Source: Hermatobates lingyangjiaoensis (taxonomy: Eukaryota > Arthropoda > Insecta > Hemiptera > Hermatobatidae). Taken from it: 64,000 nt of DNA. Shown piece after piece: positions 22,954 to 36,600 of the stretch. The DNA is taken from NCBI GenBank assembly GCA_026182355.1, contig JAPFBL010000003.1, positions 2,128,501-2,192,500 of the forward strand, given 5' to 3'. The notes beneath the pieces were generated by a model that worked only from the letters and a program-made list of their open reading frames with translations, had not been told where the DNA came from and made no database searches. Positions within the stretch are counted from its first letter, which is position 1, and each line of letters opens with the position of its first letter. A program made the position numbers and the translations under genes.

Positions 22954-24440
22954 TCTAAATTATGAACACTTACTCAGAAAGTGACTATTTGCTTTTTGCA
23001 ATACAAAAATATTTACACTGTTCTTAATTATTTGATTAATACATGCATACAGTATTTATACCTCTAAGTAACTATAATTTTGTGTTAATATGATGATATA
23101 TTATGTTTCAAACTCAAAAAGACCATTAACAGACACAGGCACAAACATAAACATAAATAAAACACAAATAAGTGTATACCATAACACGACACTAACATAC
23201 TGCATAGAGACAAACACGATTACCAAAAAAACTGGGCAATAAGTCTATAATATGTAATATTATAAGTCTATAATGTTACTAAAAAAATATTATAAGCACA
23301 AATAGAATCCATTTACAAACACTCAAAACACAGATTCAACGAAATGACAGAACGACACAAACACACATGCAAAGAAACACATGACCAACCCACGCGCATT
23401 AACACACCACACGCGCGCGCAAAGACCGTGGATTCGATGATTCTCATAAAACAAAATAAACTTCAGATCAAGATTCAAAATCATTGCATACAAAAGACCA
23501 TGCGGTTACATGGAGTTTAATTTTATGCGCAAAAGATAAATACTAGAACACATGATATTCACACATGAAATATAGAAGCACTTTGATACTTTTCCTTGAA
23601 TTCTACTGAAAAGATTGAATTAACAGAGTGTTAGAAGGAAAAGATGAGTTAGTTAGGGTTGGCAGAGGAGAATGACACAGGCGGGAAGCTGTGATCAGCC
23701 AGCTTGAACTTAACAGCCCACTGCTCCGCCTACCCACCTCAATTAATGTCACCTTATCGCGTTTCACACTTCATCAAGACAACCCAGCCTCCTTCAGAGA
23801 GAGAGACCCAGTTCTCTCATAGTTAGCTAAAAACTATGCAACATTAACGACCTCACACAAAAAATGTGGAGGCAAACAACTAACAGTGTACGCATGTTAT
23901 AATATACCAGTGATGCATTGTTTTTTACTAATATTGCCAAGGCAAATCAACGGTCTTCAGAGAAAGTTCTTATCTAGTTTGCTAGCTAACTGAAAAAAAG
24001 AAAATATAATGAAAAACAGTAGACATAACTCCCTCCTCCCAATTAAAAGTTATACACAAAGTTCTTTCACACGAACTAATGACTGCCGGTAACTGCTAAT
24101 ACAAATCAGTAGAAACACTGTAACTTATAATGCGACCTGTCTTTATCATACACAATTATTTTGCAACATTAGCTTCTTTGCTCTTTTATTTCAAGAAGTC
24201 GTCTAAACGATATGACATGGTTTGCACGAACCCCAGTTATCGTTACTGCCAACCACAACAATTTTTAATTTCAAATGTTGTTTGACAAAGGTATATTGTT
24301 GAAGTTCAACTATCCATGTTCCAGTGTATTTCAGAATAATATCGTAATGAATAAATCAATAAAATATGACAACTTAAAGCAGAAATGAAGTCATTTCAAA
24401 AAGTAAGCCTCTTCTCAATAACAAGTCCATGAAATGGGTA
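22954..24440. other. No recognised feature; GC-richer patch at 23640-23830
   Basis: Mostly AT-rich, with an A/C-rich tract at 23310-23420. The patch at 23640-23830 is more balanced in composition and contains a GA run. It could hold an untranslated first exon of PKA-RI, but no splice site or start codon makes that case. Confidence 0.3.
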
Positions 24441-24444
24441 TGGG

Positions 24445-24770
24445 TGAGGTATACGGTCGTATGACCAGGTCAGGGAGGTCTAGTGGCGAAAATGCTGCCG
24501 CTAAGACTGGGAACCATCACTTCGAAAACACGTTTGACCACAGACTCTTTGAATAGGAGATGGAAAACAACTTTCCTCGAATAGGAAGTAAAGCCGTGGT
24601 GACTGAGTCTTTATGATGTCGGATCTCGTTAATATCCCTGGTCTCATAAATTTGAATTTGAGAAATTACTGACTCCCAATACAGACTGAATTAGAAGTCA
24701 CTTTTTGGTCTTGTGGCCCAGGCAAGACAGTCCTGTCGTCTGCACAAGACTCCTCACCTCACTAACTCCA
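24445..24770 (+). mobile_element. Decayed tRNA-derived SINE
   Basis: TCTAGTGGCGAAAATGCTGC followed about 30 bases later by CATCACTTCGAAAAC resembles a tRNA A box (TRGYnnAnnnG) and B box (GGTTCGANTCC) in the right order. The following ~250 bp, to CACCAACTATACTTG, are balanced in composition and abruptly different from the AT-rich flanks. No clear target duplication was found. Confidence 0.5.
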
Positions 24771-25115
24771 CTTGTTATCCTCACCAACTATACTTGCAAG
24801 TACGGCTTTTATAATATTTTTCTAATTCCTTAGTTTGTGATTGATTAACAAGTTGTAACACTGAACATTGCTATTTTTACCTCAATTTTCATTTTAGTTT
24901 TAGAGTCTTTCATATCTTACGTCAAACAATTTATTTTATCATTATCTTAGAAGTTATTCATTGCAACAAAAGACGAAATTTTAGAAATTATTAGAACCAG
25001 GACAAATTCAAACAAAAGAAGACAAACTTGCTATTATTAAACATAAGAGAAATAATGCGTATAATAAACCTCGTAATACAATTTTAAAATACGACTAAGA
25101 ACTTTGGACCAGTAG
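24771..25115. other. No recognised feature
   Basis: AT-rich, nothing supportable. Confidence 0.4.
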
Positions 25116-25119
25116 AAGC

Positions 25120-25265
25120 GCTACTTCTAGTACCACATGAAGTTAACTTCTTTTTTCTCGTTAGACTCTGATGAGAAATCAGACATTTCCATAATAATTT
25201 TGAATTAATAATCATGAATTTCAAAGCCTTCAGTTCGACCTGGCTGCCAGACAAAATGTATATCC
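25120..25265. repeat. Diverged direct repeat, copy 1
   Basis: It shares TTCTTTTTTCT-GTT-GA-TCTGATGAGA-ATCAGACA, TTGAATTAATAAT and CTTTCAGTT-GACCTG-CTGC with 25727-25870, about 605 bp downstream and in the same orientation. Confidence 0.75.
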
Positions 25266-25726
25266 TCAAGCCTTAAACAATTCTTTCATAATATGGTAAA
25301 TACAATTCTTCATCGCAAACATTTCAGCCTGGAAGATAGTAGTTAATCTTACCAGAAATTTTGAAGTTTTCAAATATGTCCTCTTACATCCAATGTTGTT
25401 TTGGAATTAATTTTTAACACGCAAATAAACCAGGCAAGATCACCTTCTCCACATTTGTAGGATAAATAGTTTTAAACATTTTACATATCATATTAACTCT
25501 TTAAAAATTTTGCAATTTCTTATATTAAACCTTAAAACAAGAACTATGTTTGATTCGATTTTGATGAAAAATATGTCAATGTAAACAAATCAGACAAGTA
25601 AATTGGTCCGCAATCGACGATTTCAAGTTGAGTTTTCATTTTTTTTTTGCCAATTTCCTTTTGAGGAAATCATTTCTCATTTCTTGAATTTTTTGTAACT
25701 TCCTGGTTTTTTTTAGACCATCACTG

Positions 25727-25870
25727 GTGCTATTACTACTAGTTCATGCAATATATCTTCTTTTTTCTAGTTGGAATCTGATGAGAGATCAGACACTGTC
25801 ATGTCAATGTTGAATTAATAATAATGGGTTTTAAATTTAAAGCTTTCAGTTTGACCTGACTGCAAACATT
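25727..25870. repeat. Diverged direct repeat, copy 2
   Basis: Partner of 25120-25265. Together with GTAAACAAATC-GACAAGTA words at 25577 and 13630, this points to more copies of the AT-rich dispersed family. Confidence 0.75.
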
Positions 25871-26500
25871 ATGACTATACCATAATCTTTCAATATCAAT
25901 CGGAGGCTAAATTTTTTGCGTTTTATTCAAAAACTTACATTCTCATTAAGTTGTGGAAAAAAAAATTTATCTTTGTTATTAAACAAAATTATGTTATTTT
26001 TTCAATTAATTTTATTATTAAACAAATATGAAGTATTTTTTTAATGAACGAAAAGTAACGTAAAAGGTCAGTTGCGGAATAAAATGTAAAGTTTTGAGTG
26101 AAGGATGATTTTGAAAGCTGTAGGGTACAATATAGGTCGCCCTATTTGACGGATGGAAATGAAATTGAAACCTTATGAGAAGAATGAAGCAGTGGACTGG
26201 ATTGAAAAGATTGGGTTTAACACACGTTCTGCTGCCTGGTACAATATGCACAACACCCACTTACTTCAGCTAATTTTGAACATATCAAATTCTTCAAAAT
26301 CAATGACTTCAAGTTTGTTATACCTAACAAAATGGAATTTGTTCCATATTGGAACAAATGAAATTATCTGATTGATTGTCTGTGACTTTGATAATATTCT
26401 ACCAGTTTCACATACTCGTAAAGTCTATACAATAGCCTGAGTTGGGTAATATAACCTTCCTGCTATAACACTTTTAAATCAAGTCAATTGACGAGTAACC
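25871..26500. other. No recognised feature
   Basis: Overlapping open frames on both strands at 26018-26371 carry no known motif. Confidence 0.35.
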
Positions 26501-26590
26501 CTTTAGCAGACCGATGACATCCGCGGTGACGCCCACGGTGGATTCCGCGGAGACGGGCCTCTCGATGCCGCTCGTCCATCAGATTTCTTA
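26500..26590. repeat. Short GC-rich island with an internal inverted repeat
   Basis: About 75 bases of markedly GC-rich sequence around CCGCGGTGACGCCCACGGTG and GATTCCGCGGAGACGG, with CCGCGG repeated. It is bounded by AT-rich DNA. It looks like the end of a mobile element rather than a host exon; no open frame extends beyond it. Confidence 0.4.
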
Positions 26591-26701
26591 TTACGATCAT
26601 CTGTTATTATGGGATAGTTAACACACGGACCAAAAAACCCATACAACATAACCTCATTCAAATTAAATTAATACCAAGAGTAACTTGATTGTCTGCGAAT
26701 T

Positions 26702-26738
26702 CCATATAACTTTCACTTACAGTATAATTGAGTGAATC
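26702..26738 (-). repeat. Inverted terminus of the AT-rich dispersed element
   Basis: Reverse complement reads TTTTGGAGTGGATTCACTCA then ATTATACTGTAAGTG, a diverged version of the terminus at 13227, 14574 and 17969. Confidence 0.55.
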
Positions 26739-28620
26739 CACTCCAAAATTTTATAAAGAAATAGTAAATTCTTGCGAGTAGTATACTTCAAAAACAACAA
26801 TATTTCCTCTTGTATAGGAGTGAATTCATGTTTAGAAAATAACATGGTTATTTTATTTTTTAACATAATTTTATAAAAAAAAATTATGTTTGTAATTATG
26901 CTAGTTTTTAATTTTTAGAAAATAAATTATTTAAAACAATAAATTTGCTCAAAAGAAACCGGTTATTAACATAAACTTCATTTCACAGAGCTTAACAAAA
27001 TATAAGAGGTACATATAAAATGAAATGAATTCATTATTTTTTAAAGTTAATATAAGGGTTGAAAACATTGAAACTTTTCAACTGGCGATTTAACAAATTA
27101 ATGAGGAGAGGAAAAAAGTTTCCCATTTTGATTTGAATGCAACGAGACGTTCATTTTAACTATAACAAAGTTAACAATTGTAACTCTACTCCGCCTGCAG
27201 ATAAAAAGACACATTCAAAAATATTTTTTAAAGAGAAAGATGCTAATAATTGGTTAACAATAAAGCTATGAGTTGTCTCTTAAGTAACTCTTTACTTATT
27301 ATTAGAATAACCAAACTTCTTACAAATCTAAGAATAAACATTACATTAATTAACACTATTCAACAATCATGTATGGAAAGTTTTTGAGCCTTAGCAGTAT
27401 GCCCTTAAGCTTTACGTTTGTTTTCCTGATGTGAAATTTAAAATATGAAATGTGTATTTAGAAATACAAACAAATTACATAAGTGGAGTTGAAAAAATTA
27501 ATAGAAATTAGATAACTAATTGGTGGCACTTCGCTTCTAGAGTGTATTTTATATATTTTTCTAATCAATATTTCCAGGTCAAGATTCTAGGTAAAAATAA
27601 ATTAATTGTTTTAAAGATACATTTATTTCTCAATATTTATTATAATGAAGTAAATGAAGTCCCGTGGCGCCTTACATCAGATTATTTATTTCATACCTTC
27701 TGAAAGGATTTCATTTTTGAGTAAATATTTTTTTATGTTATAGATGGTGGTTGCCTTTTCATGACATATAAACAGTCAATATCCTTTTATAGTTAACTTT
27801 TTCATTCCTTCTATTTCGTTATTTTACTTCCCAAAATGATTTACTTCCTGACTTACCTATGCATTGAGCATTACATCTTTGCTGAGAACATTTCGAGTTT
27901 TAGGCACTTCTATTACTCTATAACTTATTAGTTCCACAACTATAATTCATTATTAGTTCAGACATGGTATTGTCAGCATGCCATGTGGTGTAGGTCCTAA
28001 TCTGCTCGTTAGTCCTTAGTATATTTGAATCCTATCCTTTTCTTTCCATTTAAATATTTATTGATTTATTTTTAAGGAAATGTAATCATAAATATGTAAG
28101 AATTAATCACATATATATTGTAGCAACAAATGTACATTTAATTTAATATATAATAGATGGAAGGAACATATACAACATATGTACCAAAAAAACAGGAAGG
28201 AAAAATGTGTAAAATATGTTGTTTTCCTTTAGAAAGCAAGAGAATACAGAGACATGGTTAATTGACTAGTTGATGGAACAAGTGAGTTGATTTGAATTGG
28301 CAAAGCCTCGATTAGAATTGATGGACACTGATTGAGGGGAGCAAATGGTGACGAGAGGACAGGGGTCTGCAGCAACACACGGCCAAAAACCAACCCAACT
28401 GCTGTGGACTAGCAGCAGGCGACTCTGAGTGCGAGCCCCACGTATATCATCTAAACAGCCAACTTGTAAAGTAATATACTACTATCATAATTAATGTAGT
28501 TCTTATTGTCAATTTATATTATTATTGTTGTTATTATTTAAATTTCTATTAGTGTTATTATTATTATTAGTAGTTGTTATTTTATAATTATAATTATTAT
28601 TAATATTATTACTATTATTA
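26739..28620. other. Long AT-rich stretch, no recognised feature
   Basis: There is no frame of interest. A balanced patch at 28300-28440 (GTGGACTAGCAGCAGGCGAC) is not identifiable. From 28500 to 28620 an irregular (ATT)n tract precedes the LINE fragment. Confidence 0.4.
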
Positions 28621-28624
28621 TTAT

Positions 28625-28992
28625 TGGAACAGCCAGAGGAGAGACTTGATACAAAGGATAGGCATATTCTCCCCAGAAACGATCATTGAAAAAATGATCC
28701 GGAGTTCTGGGGCATGGGATATGGTAGATGGCCTAGTTAGAACGATATTGACGACGAAAAAGCGATACTTGGAAGATCTAGAAGGATAATAAAGTAAGTA
28801 TGCCTCACCTAAGGTAAGCTACGACCAAGCTTGAAGTAATGTGGAAAACAGTTCCACGCTAGGTCCTAGGTGAAAAAGGGGGTGTTTTAGTTGGTAGTCT
28901 GGTTTATCTGGGAGCCCAGCACTATGTGAGTAAATGCATTTCACCTCCTTACCCCCCCAAAAAAAATTATTATTATTATTATTATTATTATA
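28625..28992 (+). mobile_element. 5'-truncated R1/Jockey-type LINE, 3' end with (ATT)n tail
   Basis: Bases 28625-28789 are open and end in TAATAA. They translate to RRDLIQRIGIFSPETIIEK, then SSGAWDMVDGLVRTILTTKK and YLEDLEG-stop, the C-terminal style of R1-group ORF2 proteins. A 3' untranslated segment follows, containing GGGAGCCCAGCACTATG and CATTTCACCTCC, then CCCCCCAAAAAAA and an ATT tail from 28966 to 28992. The 5' side is truncated at an (ATT)n tract. The short frame is unbroken, suggesting a fairly young insertion. Confidence 0.8.
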
Positions 28993-29044
28993 AGACTTAG
29001 GATTAAGCTATTAGTTTGTAAGATACTGTTTTTATAATATTTAG

Positions 29045-29165
29045 TACAATAGGGGAAAAAGTCCGGTGGGCGACACTTAGTGTCCCCCGTACGGCTAGCC
29101 CTGACGTACCAATCTGTAAATTGGGAGTAATCCCCAATAAAGAATTTTCATTCATTCATTCATAA
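29045..29165 (+). mobile_element. Non-LTR retrotransposon 3' end with (CATT)n tail
   Basis: Balanced-composition sequence GGTGGGCGACACTTAGTGTC...CCCCAATAAAGAATTTT, containing AATAAA, runs into four TTCA repeats. This is the typical look of a CR1/RTE-style or SINE tail. It is too short to classify. Confidence 0.55.
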
Positions 29166-31290
29166 CTTGTAAAAGAGCAATCAAAACAACACTTAATAAC
29201 AAGTAATATCATAAACAATAAACACCTCATAAAATAATAATAATCAATCATTTATTATTTATAAATCAAATCATCAGAGCTGATTATGGTTGTCAACAAA
29301 GAACCTGAGTTTGGATTTATCATTATGTTAATTATTACTTATCTATTACTTATTAATAGTCACCATAAGTTGGAATATACCCAATCATTATATTATCAAT
29401 TCTTATTGATAATGAGTTACTCATTTCTTCAATTTTTGAATTACATTTAAAGTTTATAGATTAAAATATAATAATTTTATCTTTAATTTCTGAAATTTTA
29501 AAACTTTTGAGTTTAAGATTTCTGAAACCATGTACTAATTTCTTTAGCAGCTCAAGTCTTCTCTTCCTATTCTGTCTTTCCTGCTAACAAAGAGCAGTTG
29601 CTAGCATTTAAACTGAATGTTGATAAAGATAGTGGTATGTGAAACTGTAAGTTATGTCAACTACAATCAGTTTTAAGTGTATAAGATGTTAATGGTGAAT
29701 TATTATATCGCAGTTCTAAATAGATTATAATGCAAAAAAAGTTACATCTAAATATTATAAAACTTCATGAATAAAAGATGTTGCCGTATAACATCAGCTG
29801 GTATCTTGGAGAAGCAGGTCCACAGGGAATGAGAAATGCCGTACATGAATGGTAACGTGACTAAATCATTGTATTGTACAGGCTCAGTCAATGTACAGAG
29901 TGATGGTCGAATGACCCCACACACCATAAACTAATGTCTGGCAGAAGTATATGGGATAACACAACTGAAAGCATAAGTACAAATACATGAAAAATAAAAA
30001 AAAATGTACTCTGCCAGGCAACCGCTCATTGTGGAGGTTGAAGTAATGATCATAAAATATCTTTACCTTGGCCAGAACTTAATTACAATATCTGGTCACA
30101 AAAGTAACTATAAGTTTGTTAATAGAACAGATGTTTTATTACATAAATAACAAGGAGTATATTCAGTATTAATTAAAAAGATACTACTTTTAGGCACACA
30201 GGTACAACTAATTCTCTTCTAATTTCTCTCCAGCACCATGTCCAGTAAGTTTGCATCTTCCAGTATTAAGTCTGAGGCATGTTGAGCCCCAATGATTTAT
30301 TATACATTATAATGTTCATTACGATGGACATGCCATCTATACGGTATGTGTATAGAGCGAGCACACATACACACTTTCTTTCTCTACCCTGAAGTACTTA
30401 AAACCATTATTCTAACATAATCGTATTTTTCTCAAAACGCCCTAATTATAATTAACACTACATTGCTTTAAAACACATCATCTTACATATCATACAACAT
30501 ATTTGCATTAAATATTAACTAATTTGCAATTCATTTATTTATTTATCCTTTAATTATATTGATACAGCAAGTTTCTAAAGTAAATATCTAATTGGAGAAA
30601 CAATAGGATTCATAAAATATATTTATTGTAATTTACAAATATAACTGTTATTAGAGTATATTTGACCCTTGATTTAAAAAAACAAGTATTGACGTTTCTA
30701 TGTAGCTCAAATTAAGTTATTTTTTATTGGTTTAATAGAAAAATAGGTCAAAAATGTAATAAATTTGAAAATACATGGCTCATAGGTAATCCAAAATATA
30801 CAACAAATGATTTTTAAAGTATATATAATTTAATCATGCATTCATCTTAATTATTCCTTAGTGAAAAAATAGCGACAAACTGTTTTGGTATACGGTGCTC
30901 TGGAGGTGCATCACGAATTACAGTATTAAGATGATTATGTATGTTGTCAATCACGGTGACATTCAAATTATTCTGATGTGAAGTGTGTGCTATTCATACC
31001 GAATAATCCTGCAAACAAATATAGACTGTCGTTATTTTGAATGAATTTGTTACAGTATGACTCAAGGAGTTTTCAAAAAATATGAAATTAGGAGGTGAGT
31101 CAGAATTAAATGGAGTTTAAGATGATGAGAGACTATAATTAGAGAACATGAAATCGGTAAAGCCACCTTTGGTCAAACTGGATGTGTAAATAATTGCTAC
31201 TAAAAATAAAAACAAAATGTTGTGAAATCTTTGGTTTTACAGGATCATTAAACTAAGCAGTGTCTTGGACTAGTAAAATGGAAGAAAGGG
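29166..31290. other. No recognised feature
   Basis: AT-rich throughout; a few balanced patches (29800-29960) without open frames. Confidence 0.4.
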
Positions 31291-31334
31291 GTAATTATAA
31301 AGGAAAAGAACAAGACTTGAGGAGGCTTTGCTGA

Positions 31335-31470
31335 ATGGGGGAAAACAAACATCTCAAGTACCTCGTTAGCCTGTATATGCCAGATCCCAGGGACAACAAA
31401 GCCACTGTCTCCATAACAAACTCCTTGTCAGGATCCTGGGATACGACATAACTGAAGAGTTTATAAATAT
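31335..31470 (-). other. Exon-like open segment of unknown identity
   Basis: The minus strand reads YVVSQDPDKEFVMETVALLS then LGSGIYRLTR between an acceptor-like CTCTTCAG at about 31453 and a donor-like AG-GTACTT at about 31358. Composition is higher in GC than the flanks. It does not match PKA-RI or any family I recognise. It may be an exon of an unknown gene or isoform, a transposon scrap or chance. Confidence 0.25.
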
Positions 31471-31649
31471 AAAACATACGCTACAGGTATTTAACTTTCG
31501 AATAATATTCTAATATATTTTGATTTTTTTTTCATAGTTATTAAAATGGAAGTAGATACATGAATTGGATACTCAAGTTATCATATCTACAATGCGGTAA
31601 TCTATAATAATAAACATATTTATCTCTACTATTTATCTGTATTATTGTA

Positions 31650-31815
31650 TAACAAGATTTCACATAAACATGTGAAATAACAATCAATGATCAACCACAA
31701 TATGAAATGGAGGGGTGGGAGACCAAGAGACCAAGATCTTTCAACCGTAACAAGCGGTCTTCGACAGAGTCAAAAACCCAACTTTTTTCCCCATTTCATA
31801 TTGTAGTTTGATCAT
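31650..31815. mobile_element. Hairpin element, family V, copy 1
   Basis: TGATCAACCACAATATGAAA at 31689-31708 is inverted at about 31791-31814. The left flank GATTTCACATAAACATGTGA is the same end seen at 38.4, 41.4 and 47.3 kb. On the minus strand a CTGTCGA core (one base off CTGANGA), ACCG-CGGT helix and GAAAGATCTT follow, a mutated version of the motif at 38331. Confidence 0.7.
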
Positions 31816-33610
31816 TCTATTATTGTATGTATGTTTGTCAATGTTTTGGAGTAGCAGTAACAACACTGACCTATTCAACTTAGTTTTCTATAATGTAGAG
31901 AATATTACTGAAAAGTTTTATTACGAATGGAAACATTTCTCTAACTACATTTCCTTATCAGGAACAACCGGATTTATTAAAGACGAAGTTGAATAATGTC
32001 ACTGGAAGCGTTTGTAGTCCTGGACAGAAGCGTTATTATAAGTATTTTAGATAGTCAAACAGTTTCAGATAATTTAGATTACTTCGCTCTTCAGACGAAT
32101 ATACCTAATATAATATAATAATACAATTAATATTATTTAACATGTAGCTACTTTACTTGTCAGGTCAACGTTATATACCATAAGTTTAATTCATTCCTAA
32201 ACTACTTAATTCAGAAAATTTAAAAATATAATTTAGTAAAACAATTGTTAGTTTAAAGTTAGTTAAACATTAATACTATTAGACTTTATGTAATAGCTCT
32301 GAGAAAATTGACTGAAGTTGTTCATGAGGGTTTAGGCCAATTCATAGTTCTTTAGTAGATTGTGATCAAGTTCTCTTCAAATTCAATTAGTACGCTTTTC
32401 CAAACAATAGTCATATTAATTTCCTCTGAGTATGTAGCATTAACTAAGATCACCCTCACTAACTTACATCAACCTAATAATGTTTTGTTATCCGATTAAC
32501 AGATGGAACCATCTGCTTTTCCTTTACAATTTGTAGAGTATAATAATTGTAAAAAAAAAAAAATAATTATAAATTTTCTGGGACTTACTGGTTTTTAAAT
32601 CCATTTTTCAAGTTTTCTTTTCGATAATGCCTGCACACATTTATGGGTGGTTCTGTATACAAAAACTTCGTAAACACACTACTGGTTACACCATGTAATG
32701 GATTTTGATATTATACTAAAATAGCCCTTATAATGTAGTTGAGCTGCAGTGATTTGGGTAAACATTTCAAAATGTCAAGTCTATTTCATTACTCCCTATT
32801 TTGGACATTTTTTCACCTGTCAACACTTTCCTCAAGAAATATAATTTTGCAGTTATAAAGGAAATAATGTTAGCAGTAATAAGAAAAGTGTGAACATTTT
32901 TGGATGAAATTGAATCCAGTTTTTCGTAAAATAGTAAATTTTTAATTTACAATTTCACCTGAAAGTTTGTAAACACAAAAGTTTGATCACAAGAATAAAG
33001 CGACCACAATAAAAAAGAAAAATAAAAATTAGTCTTTAGAGCACAATGAACTCAATAATACGTAAGCATCTAAAAAAAAAAAAAAAATGGAAAGTTATAC
33101 CACAGTTTGTGAAATGAGGAAATATGTTTTTGGCAAAAGCACAAATATTAGAACATTTAAACTTTGCATTAGACCTGTACCTAAAGCAAGTATGCTATGA
33201 AAGAATTTGTCAGAACTTTAATCTTAGCCTTCGCATTATACATACTCTACTAGTGGAATTTGCATCAACTCAGAAACCTTTTTTTCAGTATCAAGCTAGA
33301 AAATATCATTAAACTTTATAGTTTACAAAAAAGCATAAGTGCTTAAAATATGTTAATTTCATACCTAAAGTAAATAGAAATATTTACTTACAAAAGAAAA
33401 TTTTATGCGAAAGTTAACACTAAAAATAACACCTACTAAGTTCTATTTGAAATAACATGAAAGTTTTTGGTAAAGCAGCATCTCGTAAGACACAACATCC
33501 AAATCAATGATAATACTTTACCACATAGTTTGGTATTACGTCTACGCCACAGTCACATTAAAATATTAAAATAAAATAAAACCTATATTGATTGTCACCG
33601 ATTTTGATAT
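31816..33610. other. No recognised feature
   Basis: AT-rich. Short open frames at 31808-31996 and 33124-33312 show no known motif. Poly-A runs at 32552 and 33072. Confidence 0.4.
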
Positions 33611-33617
33611 TATATGC

Positions 33618-33652
33618 ACTTATAGTAAATTGAGTGTGGTCCACTCCAGATC
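33618..33652 (-). repeat. Inverted terminus of the AT-rich dispersed element
   Basis: Reverse complement reads TCTGGAGTGGACCACACTCA then ATTTACTATAAGTG, close to the termini at 13227 and 17969. Confidence 0.65.
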
Positions 33653-36600
33653 ATTTTTTTGTTTTTGCCTCACATAAATAATATCTCAAGCTGACTTCAT
33701 AACACGGACACTTTAGAAGGTTGAATTGCATTTCCCATCAGCATTATATAATTAATAAGTTTGGCAGTACGTCCAAACTGAAATTTATATTTTGAGAGGA
33801 TATGTTGGCACTGTAACAGCTCTAAACTTTTGGGGAGTGTGCTCAGAACTTTTGAGTACTCCTTTCTCTCATAATCAATAAACTTTTCAGTTTTAACAAT
33901 TTAATTAATGCATCCTGTGTTTTCCGTTGACGATTATAAAATTTAAAAAAAATTCTATACGTATATACTTGTAAGCTTTTACATTTTCTAATATTTAGCT
34001 GTCAGGATTGTGATCATTCATTATGAAATATGCATTCCATTTTATTCCAAACAGGTTCTGGAGAAGCTAATTTATATAAAAATAGTTCTAAGTTAGTACG
34101 AAAAAGTTGCGTTAAAATTATTACTTTTTTAAAAATAATATATCATAAATGTAATACTAACTGACACATCACTTTTCAAAAAAAAAACAAAGAGGAAAAT
34201 GGAGAAATGTTGCAATACATAGACTTTGAAAAAGTAGGAAAAATAGGTTTGTGCGGATGACATAGGGACTGCTGTGTTGAGGGTTCCCTTCTGCAACACC
34301 TCCTACCACACTCCCTGACCTTTGGAAACCTGTGTCCTCTCAAAGGTATGTAACAAGTACTTAACTTTTTAACCAGAAGCAGGGACAGATAGTTATTAAA
34401 AACAACACTACCCATTAAGTGCTAAACAAATGGCTGGATCATTATCATCTAATTGGGAATTTGATCGTGGAGAACGCTGTTCACAATCAGCAACTAAACA
34501 AGCAGAGGAGCTCAGGTCCAATACCAGCACCAAACCGTCCTTTTTGTATTAAAATAAATTATTTAAGCTACCATTAATAACAGTTCAGGAAATTAAATAT
34601 CCCCTTATACATTAAACTGGTACGTTTTACACAAATACAAACAGAGTGATGATACTATCAGAACATATAGATATTTAGTCTACTCTATATTACTAATGCT
34701 CTTAACAATGCAACAAAATACATGTTCTACTTCTTTTTGTAGATTTAGGTCACACCCAAAACTATTTTAGAATTTCTCTTAAATAGAGAATACTATTACT
34801 AAAAATGTCAAGAACAGTAAAGAAAACTCTCGTATGGGACGCCATTTTATTTACCTCACTGGAAAAGCAGTAGAACCTACTGGATTTCCACGCTTTGGCT
34901 TCTCAACAGTAAACCAAGATAATATCAAAATAATTAATGTGACCATATCATGTTGTTTTTAATACTGACATATATGTTCTGTCATTTCAGTATTGGAGAG
35001 TATTTGGGTTAAATTTCTGGTGAATCGCGGTATTCATGAGAATTATACCATGAATTAAAAACGAATATGGCCATACTAACAGATAAAAATCGTCTATTAA
35101 TATATAATCCTTGCACGAATATAAAGTAAAATTTTAAAATTACTATTAATTAACATACAGTTTATTGTTACAAATGCAATGAAGTGGAGGAAATGAAACA
35201 TAATCACATTTCAAGCAACAAAAATAACAAAAAAGTGCTCCGTGTGAATATCTGCATCACAGACTGGTGAATGAGTGTTAAATTGTAAAAAAGGCAAAAC
35301 GCTAAATTCAGACTTTACGGTTTCCTAGGACCACAAATCTTCAAGGGCTAACAAGACGTCGCAGAAAAGTATGTTTCGAATAAATGTTGTAAACAATAAA
35401 ATTTAATAGAAATTTTCATCTACCTCCTCCATTTTTCTTTATGTGGCCAATAGATGAACTATAACAAATCACACTATCTCTAGAACAAATACCTTCGAGA
35501 CGTACGTTATGTTAAAGTCCACATGCCGCAAGGTAGTGTGATATCAAAAACAATCACAAGAGCATTTTGGAAAATATTAATTAAACTGATAGAACAACAG
35601 CAGCGTCCACAAAATCTTCAACCTAGGACATGCGCTGGGTCACAGTCAATGAAAAAGAAAGGGTCTCGTCAGAAAACTAGTACTTCACAACAAATACACT
35701 TCCATCTCTCTTTCTTATTGCAACCTTCGTCTTCTCTGTTTTCACATCACCCTTAAACTATTTTAATGCCACTATAAATCCTTCAAACACCCTTCTTACT
35801 TTACTATTATGAAGTCAACCCGAGCAAATCTTCCTCTGACTACTACCGGACTTACTCAGCACATAAGAATTTGGCATTGTATTATAATAAAACAAGAGAA
35901 GCTGACTTCACATCAAGATCATATTTCCGGGAAAGACTATATTACATCATCAGACTATACTGCTATACAGTAATCATCAGATTACCTGTGACTACTGTAT
36001 GATAGCACCGTTAAACTACGTAGCAGTTTACTTTGGAAAGAATTTTAATTAAACATGAATAATGCTACTTATTTATTTGATTTGTTTCCAAATGAAACAA
36101 ACTTAAATGAATGACTTTAATTAAATGTTATGAGTTTGAAAATATTTCTTTTCTTCATTCCATACCATTAATAAAAAAGAGATGCTTTCATTATGGTTAT
36201 TTTTATCTTAACTTTCCTTTTTAGATTTCAAATGTTAGCATTTGTTTCTTTTATGTCAAAGAATTCTTTTATATATACTGTTTTATGTATGATAAAAATT
36301 TAACGTCAAAAATTATTGCTTTTCAAATAAAATGAGGGACGAGCTGATCTGTTTGTATATCTATACATATATCTATGTATGTCTAAATGTAAGATGTAAC
36401 GTTATTCCTGCTGGGAAATGTTTCCATCTTCTGAACCAGACTTTCAAGCCATAGCCGTGAGCTTTCAAGATGTGAAGTATTCCTGATATCATTCTTAAAT
36501 ATAATTTAACGGAACTGAGAAGTTTGAGAAATTCTTTCACAGTAGAATAAATCAAATTAAAGTAAGCAGGTTGTTTATCCGTTTGGAATAAAACAAACAA

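Noticed and set aside
23640..23830. Untranslated first exon or CpG-like promoter of PKA-RI
   Set aside because: Only balanced composition supports it; no start codon, convincing donor or promoter motif.
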